This document shows positions 1-7,732 of a stretch of DNA of 36,168 nt, one piece after another (within the stretch, counting starts at the first letter, position 1; the number at the start of each line of letters is the position of its first letter). The stretch is from positions 1 through 36,168 of the forward strand of contig JAFZUX010000003.1 of assembly GCA_017618115.1 (NCBI GenBank). The letters are read 5' to 3'. Position numbers and translations under genes: made by a program. Under the pieces are notes generated by a model. The model worked only from the letters and a program-made list of their open reading frames with translations, had not been told where the DNA came from and did not search any database. The stretch is from Bacteroidales bacterium. Its GTDB lineage: Bacteria; Bacteroidota; Bacteroidia; Bacteroidales; UBA932.

Positions 1-427
1 GCAACAGCAGCAGAATCAGCAGAACCAGCAGAATCAGGATCAAAACCAGGATCAAAATCAGGACCAAAACAAAGATCAGAATAAGGACCAAAACAAAGAT
101 CAAAACAAAGATCAGAACCAGGACCAGAACAAAGACCAGAACAAAGACCAGAACAAAGACCAGAACAAGGACCAAAATCAGGACCAAAATAAAGATCAAA
201 ACAAGGACCAAAATAAAGACCAGAACAAAGATCAGGATCAGAACAATCAGGATCAGAACAAGGATGACAAAAACCCTCAGGGTCAGCAGCCTCAGCAGCA
301 GAAAATGAGCCAACAGGCGGCAGCTCAGATGCTTCAGGCTATTCAGGATAAGGAAAATCAGACTCAGGAGAAGGTTAAAAAGGCAAAAGCCGCCGCAAGG
401 AATAAACAGAAAGAGAAGAATTGGTAA
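1..427 (+). CDS. batC: BatC-like protein, C-terminal part (5' end outside window)
   Basis: The 3' end of a gene entering from the left, read in the frame whose first whole codon is at base 2, with stop TAA at 425-427. What is visible is a Gln/Asn/Asp/Lys-rich low-complexity tract followed by a charged helical tail that begins near MSQQAAAQMLQAIQD and ends in NKQKEKNW. BatC proteins of the Bacteroides aerotolerance operon have an N-terminal TPR region and a Gln-rich tail of this kind, and batD and batE follow directly, so the identification rests on the tail plus gene order. The TPR part lies outside the window and cannot be checked. The role of Bat proteins is only loosely defined (oxygen or envelope stress tolerance). 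The tract is built from a DNA tandem repeat, annotated separately. Confidence 0.8.
   Translation, partial: QQQQNQQNQQNQDQNQDQNQDQNKDQNKDQNKDQNKDQNQDQNKDQNKDQNKDQNKDQNQDQNKDQNKDQNKDQNKDQDQNNQDQNKDDKNPQGQQPQQQKMSQQAAAQMLQAIQDKENQTQEKVKKAKAAARNKQKEKNW
38..229 (+). repeat. 12-bp coding tandem repeat, 16 units (Asp-Gln-Asn-Lys/Gln)
   Basis: Sixteen consecutive 12-base units of pattern GAY CAR AAY MAR, each encoding D-Q-N-K or D-Q-N-Q. Third positions vary between units (GAT/GAC, CAA/CAG, AAC/AAT, AAA/AAG), so the array has partly diverged, but the period is exact. It sits inside batC and keeps the reading frame whatever the copy number. Degenerate DQ/NQ codons continue to about base 270. Confidence 0.9.
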
Positions 428-443
428 ATTTGCATTCAGCCAA

Positions 444-2330
444 ATGGGTATGAAAAGAGGTTATTCAATACTATTGTTGTGTTTTACGCTCTTGATTTCG
501 CTCTCCGCAGCAACGGGGCAGAACACCTTTAAGGTGGAGGCTCCGAACATTGTGGGAAGCGGGGAGAGATTTCTCGTTAAGTTCATCTCTGACGGAGACG
601 TTACAAATTTTGTCCGTCCAACCATTACGGGTGCGGATGTGATTGCGGGTCCATCCACATCTACATCCAGTTATACCTCCTGGGTAAACGGCAAGAGGAC
701 AGACTCTTACACTGTTACCTATACTTACGTGCTGGAGGCGGACCAGCAGGGTCAGATTAACATCACCCCTGCAACGGCTACCATTGGAGGGAATACATAC
801 TCCACCCGTTCCATTACAATTGATATTGTGAAAGGTGCCTCTTCTCAAAGCAGCGGCTCTCAGACATCTCAGGGCAGCCAGCAAAGCGGCGGCAACCAGA
901 ACGGAAATCAGGATCCCTTCTCCTCTATGGATGAGGATGACCCGGGAATCACCTACGGCAAGGCGGACCTCTTTTTAAGACTCTCCTTCAACAAAACCAA
1001 GGTTGTAAAGGGCGAGCCTATTATTGCAACTCTGAAACTCTACACCCGTTCCAATATTGTGGGGCTGGAAGATGTTAAAATGCCTGTTTTTAACGGCTTT
1101 TGGAGTCAGGAGATAGAAGTACCTCAGAACATCAACTTCACCCGTGAAAAGGTGGGGAATCAGATTTACAGCAGCGCTCTCATAAGACGTTATATGATAA
1201 TGCCTCAGCAGAGCGGCTCCCTTACCGTAGATCCTTGCGAAATGGTCTGCCAGGTGCAGGTTGTTACCAAGAAAGCCCGCAGCCGCAGCATCTTTGATGA
1301 TTTCTTTGACAATGATACTTACGATGTTGTAAAGAAGAAACTCAGCACCGGAAAGCAAGTTATTCACGTAAGCGAACTTCCGGGCGGAGCACCTGAAAGT
1401 TTTGGCGGAGGAGTTGGAAAACTCTCAATGACTGCCCGTCTTACAAAAGACAGCCTTAAGTCTAACGAGGCCGCTTCACTTATTGTAGAGCTCTCAGGTT
1501 CAGGTAACTTGAACCTGATTGAGGCTCCAAAGGTTGAACTCCCGCAGGACTTTGAGAAGTATGACGCCAAGAGTACCAACAACTTTAACAATACCGCAGA
1601 GGGTGCTGTGGGCAAGAAGGTTTACGAGTATCCATTCATTCCAAGGGCGGACGGAACCTACACAATTCCTTCTATTGAGTACTCTTACTTTGATCTGAAT
1701 CAGAGAAGATATGTGACTTTGCATACGGAACCTATTGAGGTTAAGGTTGCTAAGGGAAGTGCAAATCCTAACGGAGCAACATTTATTCCTGCATCTCAGA
1801 AGAGTGTGGGCAACCTGGGGGACGATATCAGATACATAAAGACCGCAATGCCTTCACTTAAGAAGGCGGGCCGTTTTACGGTTTTGAGCTGGCCGTTCTA
1901 TCTGATTGCAGCACTGCTTATTGCAGGCTTCTTTGGAATAAAGAAACTTACTTCCAGCCGCATTGCTCTGGCAAAGGATGTGATGCGCACCCGTAACCGC
2001 AAGGCAAACAAGGTGGCACGCACGCGTCTGAAGAAGGCACAGAACTACCTCAGCCAGAACAAGGTACAGGAGTTCTATGAGGAGCTTCACAAGGCTCTGC
2101 TGGGTTACACCTCAGACAAACTCTCTATTCAAAGGTCTGAACTCCAGAGAGATGTAATTGAAGAGACACTGCTTGGAAGAAACGTTCCAACGGAGCAGGT
2201 TGCCTCTTTAATCTCCCTTTTGGATGACTGCGAGATGGTACGCTATTCCCCTGAGGGAGCGGCGGGTGCAATGGATGCACAGTACAAAAAGGCTGTTGGG
2301 CTTATCTCCGATTTGGAAAACAAACTGTAA
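444..2330 (+). CDS. batD: BatD-like aerotolerance protein
   Basis: A 628-residue membrane-anchored periplasmic protein. It has an N-terminal signal peptide ending near SAATGQ, beta-rich Ig-like modules, a Ser/Gln/Gly/Asn low-complexity linker at about residues 132-158, a single membrane span at about 482-503 (LSWPFYLIAALLIAGFFG) and a basic, helical cytoplasmic tail. This layout and length are those of BatD (oxygen-tolerance protein) of Bacteroidota. It follows batC by 16 bases and precedes batE by 13, so the three are probably co-transcribed. A second in-frame ATG at 450 (MKRGYSILLL) gives a more conventional signal peptide and may be the true start. BatD is thought to act with BatA/BatB VWA-domain membrane proteins, which would lie upstream of the window. 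No enzymatic motif is seen. Confidence 0.88.
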   Translation: MGMKRGYSILLLCFTLLISLSAATGQNTFKVEAPNIVGSGERFLVKFISDGDVTNFVRPTITGADVIAGPSTSTSSYTSWVNGKRTDSYTVTYTYVLEADQQGQINITPATATIGGNTYSTRSITIDIVKGASSQSSGSQTSQGSQQSGGNQNGNQDPFSSMDEDDPGITYGKADLFLRLSFNKTKVVKGEPIIATLKLYTRSNIVGLEDVKMPVFNGFWSQEIEVPQNINFTREKVGNQIYSSALIRRYMIMPQQSGSLTVDPCEMVCQVQVVTKKARSRSIFDDFFDNDTYDVVKKKLSTGKQVIHVSELPGGAPESFGGGVGKLSMTARLTKDSLKSNEAASLIVELSGSGNLNLIEAPKVELPQDFEKYDAKSTNNFNNTAEGAVGKKVYEYPFIPRADGTYTIPSIEYSYFDLNQRRYVTLHTEPIEVKVAKGSANPNGATFIPASQKSVGNLGDDIRYIKTAMPSLKKAGRFTVLSWPFYLIAALLIAGFFGIKKLTSSRIALAKDVMRTRNRKANKVARTRLKKAQNYLSQNKVQEFYEELHKALLGYTSDKLSIQRSELQRDVIEETLLGRNVPTEQVASLISLLDDCEMVRYSPEGAAGAMDAQYKKAVGLISDLENKL

Positions 2331-2343
2331 AGAAACTATCGTG

Positions 2344-3093
2344 ATGAAAAAGACTCTATATACACTTTTGGTTCTGCTCCTCTCCGCCACTGCCTTTGCG
2401 CAAAGTGCCGAGTGGAACAGTGCAGTAGCGGCTTACTCTGAGGGGAAATATGATGAGGCTGCAAACGCTTTTCTCTCAATTGAAAAGAGCGGAGAGGTCT
2501 CTCCGGAGCTCTTCTATAACCTTGGAAATACCTATTACAGAGCCAATAAGATAGGTAAGGCCGTTCTCTATTATGAGAGGGCGTTAAAGCTGGACCCATC
2601 CAACAAGGATGTGCAGAACAACCTTCAGCTGGCCCGTCTGAAGACTTTGGATAAGATAGACGCCGTACCTGAGTTTGTGCTTCTGACCTGGATTAAAAAC
2701 ATCCGCTCCTCCATATCTTCAGACGGCTGGGCAGTGGTCTCCCTTCTCCTTCTGGCTCTGGCACTTATGCTGATGCTGCTCTACCTTTTCTCCAGAAGAA
2801 GCCGCATTAGAAAGTTGTTCTTTATACTCTCGATAGTTTGCTTCTTTATAACTGCCGTAAGCTTCCTCTTCTCTTTGGCGCTGGCTTCCAATGCAAGGGA
2901 GAGTTCATCTGCGGTTGTGGTGGAGAGTTTGGGCAGCGTAAAGAGTTCTCCGCAATCCGGAGGCAACTCAATTTTCATTCTCCATGAGGGAACAAAGATG
3001 AAGGTACTGGAGAATGTGGGTGAGTGGTATAAGATAGAAATTGAAGACGGAAGGCAAGGATGGATTAAAGCGGGAGATGTAGAAATAATCTGA
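2344..3093 (+). CDS. batE: BatE-like TPR/SH3 membrane protein
   Basis: A 249-residue protein from ATG 2344 (MKKTLYTLLVLLLSATAFAQ, a clear signal peptide). The frame is open further upstream, but that part overlaps batD and lacks a signal sequence. Two TPR units cover about residues 24-90 (including ALKLDPSNKDVQNNL), two membrane spans lie at about 130-149 and 157-180, and the end (about 188-249) is a bacterial SH3 domain (VLENVGEWYKIEIEDGRQGW). TPR, two spans and SH3 in that order is the BatE architecture. The SH3 and TPR parts should both face the periplasm and mediate protein or peptidoglycan contacts, which is inferred from the domains. Confidence 0.88.
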   Translation: MKKTLYTLLVLLLSATAFAQSAEWNSAVAAYSEGKYDEAANAFLSIEKSGEVSPELFYNLGNTYYRANKIGKAVLYYERALKLDPSNKDVQNNLQLARLKTLDKIDAVPEFVLLTWIKNIRSSISSDGWAVVSLLLLALALMLMLLYLFSRRSRIRKLFFILSIVCFFITAVSFLFSLALASNARESSSAVVVESLGSVKSSPQSGGNSIFILHEGTKMKVLENVGEWYKIEIEDGRQGWIKAGDVEII

Positions 3094-3109
3094 TACTTAA
3101 ATAGATAGA

Positions 3110-5143
3110 ATGAAAAGAGTAAGATTTATCCTGTTACTGGTGGCAGTTGTCTTTATGGCATCTGCCATCTCTGTTTATGCACAGAAGGTAGAAAACGGAA
3201 CCTTCAGCGGAACCTATATCCCTCAGAAAGCGGACGGCTCTCTGCAGTTTGCAGTGCTGAGTGACGTGCACATCTCTCTTGGCAGTGCCAGCGTAAAGGG
3301 AACTGAGGCTTGCGTGGAGGATATCAATAAAAATCCTAACATTCAGTTTGTTATGATTACCGGAGACATTGCAAACTTTGGTTCCGATGATGAGATTAAA
3401 AGTGCAAAAAGGATATTTGACGCTATAAAAGTCCCTTGGTTTATAATTCCCGGAAACCATGACGCTACCTGGAGCGAGAGCGGAACCAACTCATTTACAA
3501 AGATATTCGGCTATGAGAGGTTTGAGTTTGAGGCGGGCAAATTTAAGTTCCTGGGTGTTCCGTGCGGTCCTAACATAAGGATGGCTCCCGCTTTGGTTCC
3601 AAGAGAGAGCATGTTGTGGCTCAAGGATGAGGTGAATGCTCTTCCGGAGGACAAGCCTCTCTTCTTTGTAACTCACTATCCGTTAGACTCTTCTCTTATT
3701 AAATATGATGACGTTCTTAACACCATTAAGAGCAGAAACATACAGCTTGTATTCTCCGGTCACTGGCATCAGGACCGCGCAATGGTTTATGACGGAGTTC
3801 CGGGTGTGATTGTCCGTTCAACTTTGGCAACTTCAAAGGGTGATGTGGGTTATGTGATTGCCACAATCAAGGGTTCAGTAATTACTTTCCAGGATAAGAT
3901 TGTGGGAAAGAAGGAGCCGGGAAAGATTTGGTACACAGTGCGTATGAGCAACGGCCCTGCATATCCGGACAACGTAGAATACCCGCAGCCGGTTAATGAC
4001 TACAACGTTCGTTTCCCTCAGGTTACCCAGGTGTGGAGATATGAGAACAATGCAGATGTGGGCTCAGGTGCAGCCATCTGGAGAAAGGGTAAAATGGTTA
4101 TGCCTAAGGAGGGAGTGAACGCGCTTCCGTCTGTTGCCAACGCCGTGCAAAAGGGTGATATTGTGATTTTTGCAGACGAAGCGGGAATGATTTACGGCCT
4201 GGATGCAACCTCCGGAGATAAACTCTGGAGTTTTAAGACGGATGGCAAGACCTTCTCAACTCCGGCCGTAAGCGGAGATTATGTTGTTGTGGGAAGTTCA
4301 GACAACAACATCTATTGCCTCAATCCTAAAGACGGCTCCTTAAGATGGAAATACACCTGCAACAAATCTGTACTTGGTACTGCAAATATCTATAATGGAG
4401 TAGTTTACATTGGTACGTCAGATAACGTTTTCCGCGCATTGGATCTTAAGACGGGCAAACTCAAATGGAGTTATGACAAGATGAAGAGCTTTGTGGTAAG
4501 CCGTCCGTATGTAGATAAGCAGCAGGTGGTTATTGGAGACTGGGGCAACACTCTCTACTCCTTTAACCATAAAGACGGCAAACTCCAGTGGGAGTGGATG
4601 ACTAAAATTAAGGTGCGCAACTACTCTCCAGCTCAGGTATGGCCCGTTAAATCAAAAGGTTATCTTATGATTACCATTCCGGATAGATGCAGTTATGTGC
4701 TTGATGCCAAAACCGGAAAACAGATTGCAAAGGTTTACGGCGGAAGAGAGGCTGTGGGACTCTCTCCAAACGGAGAAGAGTACTACATAAAGAACATGAA
4801 GGATACCGTAAGGGCCTACTCGCTGGATAAGATTCTGAGCAAGGCAGACAACGGAGCACAGCTCAACGCTCAGGATGTTAAGACCTGGCAGACCATAACC
4901 GAGTACGGCTACGAGATAGGACCTACCCCTATAATTGCCACACCTACAGGCGGTAAGGACGGCAAAGGACTGGTATTCATTGCAACCAGCCGCGGCTGTA
5001 TCTTTGCCCTCAGAGTCTCAGACGGTGCAGTGGAGTGGCAGCACGAGGTATCAAAGGCTTTGGTAAATTATATTCTCCCGATAGGTGAACATCAACTTCT
5101 GGTAAGCACAATGGACGGAGTTATCACCCTTCTTTCCTACTGA
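3110..5143 (+). CDS. Secreted calcineurin-like metallophosphoesterase fused to PQQ-like beta-propeller
   Basis: A 677-residue exported protein (signal peptide about 1-24, ending VYAQ). Residues 45-270 hold the complete dinuclear-metal phosphoesterase signature: D52-x-H54 (SDVHISLG), G85-D86, G115-N-H117-D118, H189 and G217-H218-W-H220. From about residue 310 to the end are repeated propeller blades of PQQ/Trp-docking type, with consensus LDATSGDKLWSF, LNPKDGSLRWKY, LDLKTGKLKWSY, FNHKDGKLQWEW and LRVSDGAVEWQH. The enzyme part should hydrolyse a phosphoester in the periplasm or at the surface. The substrate is not evident. The propeller may bind a partner, substrate or cofactor; nothing shows actual PQQ use. 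The stop codon overlaps the next start (TGATG), indicating translational coupling with the GH3 gene. Confidence 0.88.
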   Translation: MKRVRFILLLVAVVFMASAISVYAQKVENGTFSGTYIPQKADGSLQFAVLSDVHISLGSASVKGTEACVEDINKNPNIQFVMITGDIANFGSDDEIKSAKRIFDAIKVPWFIIPGNHDATWSESGTNSFTKIFGYERFEFEAGKFKFLGVPCGPNIRMAPALVPRESMLWLKDEVNALPEDKPLFFVTHYPLDSSLIKYDDVLNTIKSRNIQLVFSGHWHQDRAMVYDGVPGVIVRSTLATSKGDVGYVIATIKGSVITFQDKIVGKKEPGKIWYTVRMSNGPAYPDNVEYPQPVNDYNVRFPQVTQVWRYENNADVGSGAAIWRKGKMVMPKEGVNALPSVANAVQKGDIVIFADEAGMIYGLDATSGDKLWSFKTDGKTFSTPAVSGDYVVVGSSDNNIYCLNPKDGSLRWKYTCNKSVLGTANIYNGVVYIGTSDNVFRALDLKTGKLKWSYDKMKSFVVSRPYVDKQQVVIGDWGNTLYSFNHKDGKLQWEWMTKIKVRNYSPAQVWPVKSKGYLMITIPDRCSYVLDAKTGKQIAKVYGGREAVGLSPNGEEYYIKNMKDTVRAYSLDKILSKADNGAQLNAQDVKTWQTITEYGYEIGPTPIIATPTGGKDGKGLVFIATSRGCIFALRVSDGAVEWQHEVSKALVNYILPIGEHQLLVSTMDGVITLLSY

Positions 5144-6426
5144 TGATGAAGAAATTAACCCTCATAACCTTGCTGCTTCTTCTCTCCCTTACCGTATTTT
5201 CACAGAGCAAAAAGGAGAGAGAAAGAGAGGAACGCATTAACCAACTTATGAACCAACTCTCTATAAGAGAGAAGGTTGCACAGCTTTTTATCTTTGATAC
5301 ATATCCAAAGCCGGATGAGAAACGTACCGCTTTTGAAGACTCTCTTGTAACTGAATACGGAGCGGGAGGTATCATTGTTATGGACGGTTCCGTCTATGAT
5401 ATAGTTGGAAGGATGAACGCTCTTCAGAGCAAATCCAAGGTTCCTATGCTTGTTACCATAGATGCGGAGTGGGGTGCGGCTATGCGTTTTGAGGAGTACG
5501 TACGTTACCCAAAACAGGAGCAGCTCTCCAAGCTTCCTAATGCTGAGAAGTTCGTTTACAAAATGGGACGCAATATAGGCAAAGAACTTAAGGATCTGGG
5601 GATTGCAGTGAACTTTGCTCCGGTTGTGGATGTAAGCCCGGATAACGATATCGTACGCCAAAACAAGCAGAAGACAGCCATTGCTCCCCGCTCTTTTGGC
5701 AGCAATCCTAAGTGGGTTGCAACTCTGGCCTCCGCCTACCTCAGAGGTATGAAGGAGGAGGGGACATTCGGCTGTGGCAAACACTACCCCGGAATTGGGG
5801 ATACCTACATAGACACTCACGATGAGATGCCTACCATCCACCACTCCAAAGCGGTGCTGGACAGCGTAGATCTCTACCCTTACCAAAAGCTTATAGGTGA
5901 GGGGCTTGAGATGATTATGGTTGGGCACATAGCGAGTCCGGAGATAGACCCGTCTCTCCTTCCTATGTCACTTTCAAAGCCTTGCATAGAGAACCTCTTA
6001 AGGGGAGAGCAGAACTACAAGGGGATTGTTATAACGGACGCCATCGTGATGAAGGGAATATCAGAGGGGAGAGATCCGGTTGAGGTGACGGTAGAGGCTT
6101 ACAAAGCGGGCTCGGACATTCTGCTAATGCCTATAGAGATAAAGGGCTCCATTGAGGCTATTGCAGACTCCGTTCAAAGAGGCGTTTTCTCTTTAGACGA
6201 ACTCAACGCCAAGGTGAGAAGAGTGCTCACTCTCAAGGCAAAAGCAGGCCTTTTAGACAAGGACTACAACCCTGTGGTAACAGATATTGAGCGCAAGGTA
6301 AAGCGTGCCTTCAAAAGAGACAACCGCCTCATTAAGCAGATGAAAAAGGCAAAGAACAAGGCGGAAAGAATCAACCTTGTGGAGCGCCCATATTTTGCAG
6401 GGGCTCAGGCTGGTATAAACTTTTAA
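5143..6426 (+). CDS. Glycoside hydrolase family 3, NagZ-like beta-N-acetylhexosaminidase (copy 1)
   Basis: A 427-residue exported GH3 enzyme consisting of the TIM-barrel domain alone. ATGs at 5143 and 5146 are both possible; the first overlaps the previous stop. After a signal peptide (to about LTVFSQ) come NFAPVVDVSPD, the NagZ loop CGKHYPGIGDTYIDTH with the Asp224-His226 acid/base pair, and ITDAIVMKGIS with the predicted nucleophile Asp299. NagZ enzymes remove N-acetylglucosamine from peptidoglycan fragments; the Bacteroidota forms are often fused to a beta-lactamase-like domain, which is absent here. The last ~45 residues are strongly basic (KRAFKRDNRLIKQMKKAKNK). The exported location suggests periplasmic muropeptide trimming rather than cytosolic recycling, which is inference. 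The next gene is a paralogue. Confidence 0.87.
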   Translation: MMKKLTLITLLLLLSLTVFSQSKKEREREERINQLMNQLSIREKVAQLFIFDTYPKPDEKRTAFEDSLVTEYGAGGIIVMDGSVYDIVGRMNALQSKSKVPMLVTIDAEWGAAMRFEEYVRYPKQEQLSKLPNAEKFVYKMGRNIGKELKDLGIAVNFAPVVDVSPDNDIVRQNKQKTAIAPRSFGSNPKWVATLASAYLRGMKEEGTFGCGKHYPGIGDTYIDTHDEMPTIHHSKAVLDSVDLYPYQKLIGEGLEMIMVGHIASPEIDPSLLPMSLSKPCIENLLRGEQNYKGIVITDAIVMKGISEGRDPVEVTVEAYKAGSDILLMPIEIKGSIEAIADSVQRGVFSLDELNAKVRRVLTLKAKAGLLDKDYNPVVTDIERKVKRAFKRDNRLIKQMKKAKNKAERINLVERPYFAGAQAGINF

Positions 6427-6443
6427 TAAAAAAAACACTCAAT

Positions 6444-7721
6444 ATGAAGAGCAAAATCATATCACTTTTAATCATTATGGTATTATCTCCAATAGCACTC
6501 TTTTCTCAGAGCAAAGCGGATGTAAGACATCAGAAACAGGTAGATGAACTGATGAGTAAACTCTCTGTTAGACAGAAAGTTGCACAATTATTCATCATTA
6601 CCATAAGCCGTAATCCTTCTGAGAAAACCAAGGCTTTCCAGGACTCTTTGGTAAGAGAGTACGGAGTTGGAAGCATAATCATTATGAGAGGTCCTATTGC
6701 TGAGTTCATAGAGAGAGTTAACTATCTGCAATCTATAAGCACCATTCCTCTTTTGGAGATGACAGATGCAGAGTGGGGTGCCAATATGCGTTTTGCGGAG
6801 TATCCAGCTTATCCGCGTCAGGCACTGCTTGCAAGAATAGAAGATAATCCGGAAAAGTTTCTCTACAAGATGGGAAAGAATGTTGCTAAGGAGTTGAAAG
6901 ACTTGAACATATACGTTAACCTTGCTCCTGTTGCAGATGTCTGCCCGGACCCTTACAACAAAGCGGACGGCCAACGTTCCTTCTGCGGAGATCCTCAGGT
7001 TGTGGCAGACCTTGCCACCGCCTATATGAAGGGAATGCAGGATAACGGAATTTATGCCTGCGGAAAACACTACCCGGGCCACGGAGATACATACGTAGAT
7101 TCTCACTATGAGAGACCAATCATAAACCACTCAAAAGAGAAACTCTACAATGAGGATTTATTCCCTTACAACAAGATGATAGCCAACGGTTTGGCTATGG
7201 TTATGGTGGGCCACTTCTCATACCCTGTAATAGACCCGAGCGGAGACCCTATGTCCATCTCCAAACTCTGCGTACAAGACGTTCTTAAGGGAGAGCAGGG
7301 ATTTAAAGGTGTGGTTATGACAGATGCCGTTACAATGCAGGGCCTCTCCAAGGGCAAAGACCCAATAGACATTAACACAGCTGTTTACAAGGCCGGTTCA
7401 GATATGATTCTTATGCCGGATGAGCCAATGAAGGCAATAGAGGCCATTGCAGATTCCGTTTCCAGAGGAATCTACTCCATGGAGGAGTTGGATGCAAAGG
7501 TTCGTAAAGTCTTAACAGTAAAGGCAAATGCAGGCTTCTTTGATAAGGGCTACAGTCCAATTGTTAAAGACCTTGACAAAAAGATTGCAAGGGCAACAAG
7601 AAGAGACAACCGTCTTATCCGCAAAATGCAGAAGGCCATGGCCCGCTCCTCCAAGCCTGAAATCACCCCGCTCGGCCAGGACCGCACTCTCATCCTTGAT
7701 AACCAAGGAAATAAAAAATAG
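6444..7721 (+). CDS. Glycoside hydrolase family 3, NagZ-like (copy 2)
   Basis: A 425-residue paralogue of the preceding gene, 17 bases downstream and colinear along its whole length (for example VRQKVAQLFI against IREKVAQLFI). It has a signal peptide ending IALFSQ, NLAPVADVCPD, CGKHYPGHGDTYVDSH with the acid/base pair Asp219-His221, and MTDAVTMQGLS with the predicted nucleophile Asp294. Both copies keep all expected catalytic residues, so this is not a decayed duplicate. Divergence around substrate-facing loops (LLEMTDAEWGANM against MLVTIDAEWGAAM) could reflect different glycan or muropeptide substrates. It is the last gene of the + strand run; its stop lies inside a palindrome shared with the convergent peptidase gene. 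Confidence 0.87.
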   Translation: MKSKIISLLIIMVLSPIALFSQSKADVRHQKQVDELMSKLSVRQKVAQLFIITISRNPSEKTKAFQDSLVREYGVGSIIIMRGPIAEFIERVNYLQSISTIPLLEMTDAEWGANMRFAEYPAYPRQALLARIEDNPEKFLYKMGKNVAKELKDLNIYVNLAPVADVCPDPYNKADGQRSFCGDPQVVADLATAYMKGMQDNGIYACGKHYPGHGDTYVDSHYERPIINHSKEKLYNEDLFPYNKMIANGLAMVMVGHFSYPVIDPSGDPMSISKLCVQDVLKGEQGFKGVVMTDAVTMQGLSKGKDPIDINTAVYKAGSDMILMPDEPMKAIEAIADSVSRGIYSMEELDAKVRKVLTVKANAGFFDKGYSPIVKDLDKKIARATRRDNRLIRKMQKAMARSSKPEITPLGQDRTLILDNQGNKK

Positions 7722-7732
7722 GACTCCTATTT
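7713..7732 (-). terminator. Probable Rho-independent terminator of the - strand peptidase operon
   Basis: Arms AAATAGGA (7716-7723) and TCCTATTT (7725-7732) are perfectly complementary; with a realistic 5-base loop the stem is 6 bp. On the - strand the stem runs straight into a T-rich stretch (complement of the A-run at 7713-7718), as expected for a terminator of the operon ending at 7727. On the + strand no T-run follows, so termination of the GH3 transcript is less certain. Both convergent genes use TAG stops lying inside the palindrome. Confidence 0.6.

Noticed and set aside
38-229. Short regular repeats suggesting a CRISPR array
   Set aside because: Units are 12 bases, contiguous with no spacers, and read in frame as D-Q-N-K/Q inside batC.
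5200-5928. Long open frame on the - strand (about 240 codons)
   Set aside because: It is antisense to the first GH3 gene, which has full catalytic motifs; the antisense product has no recognisable domain.
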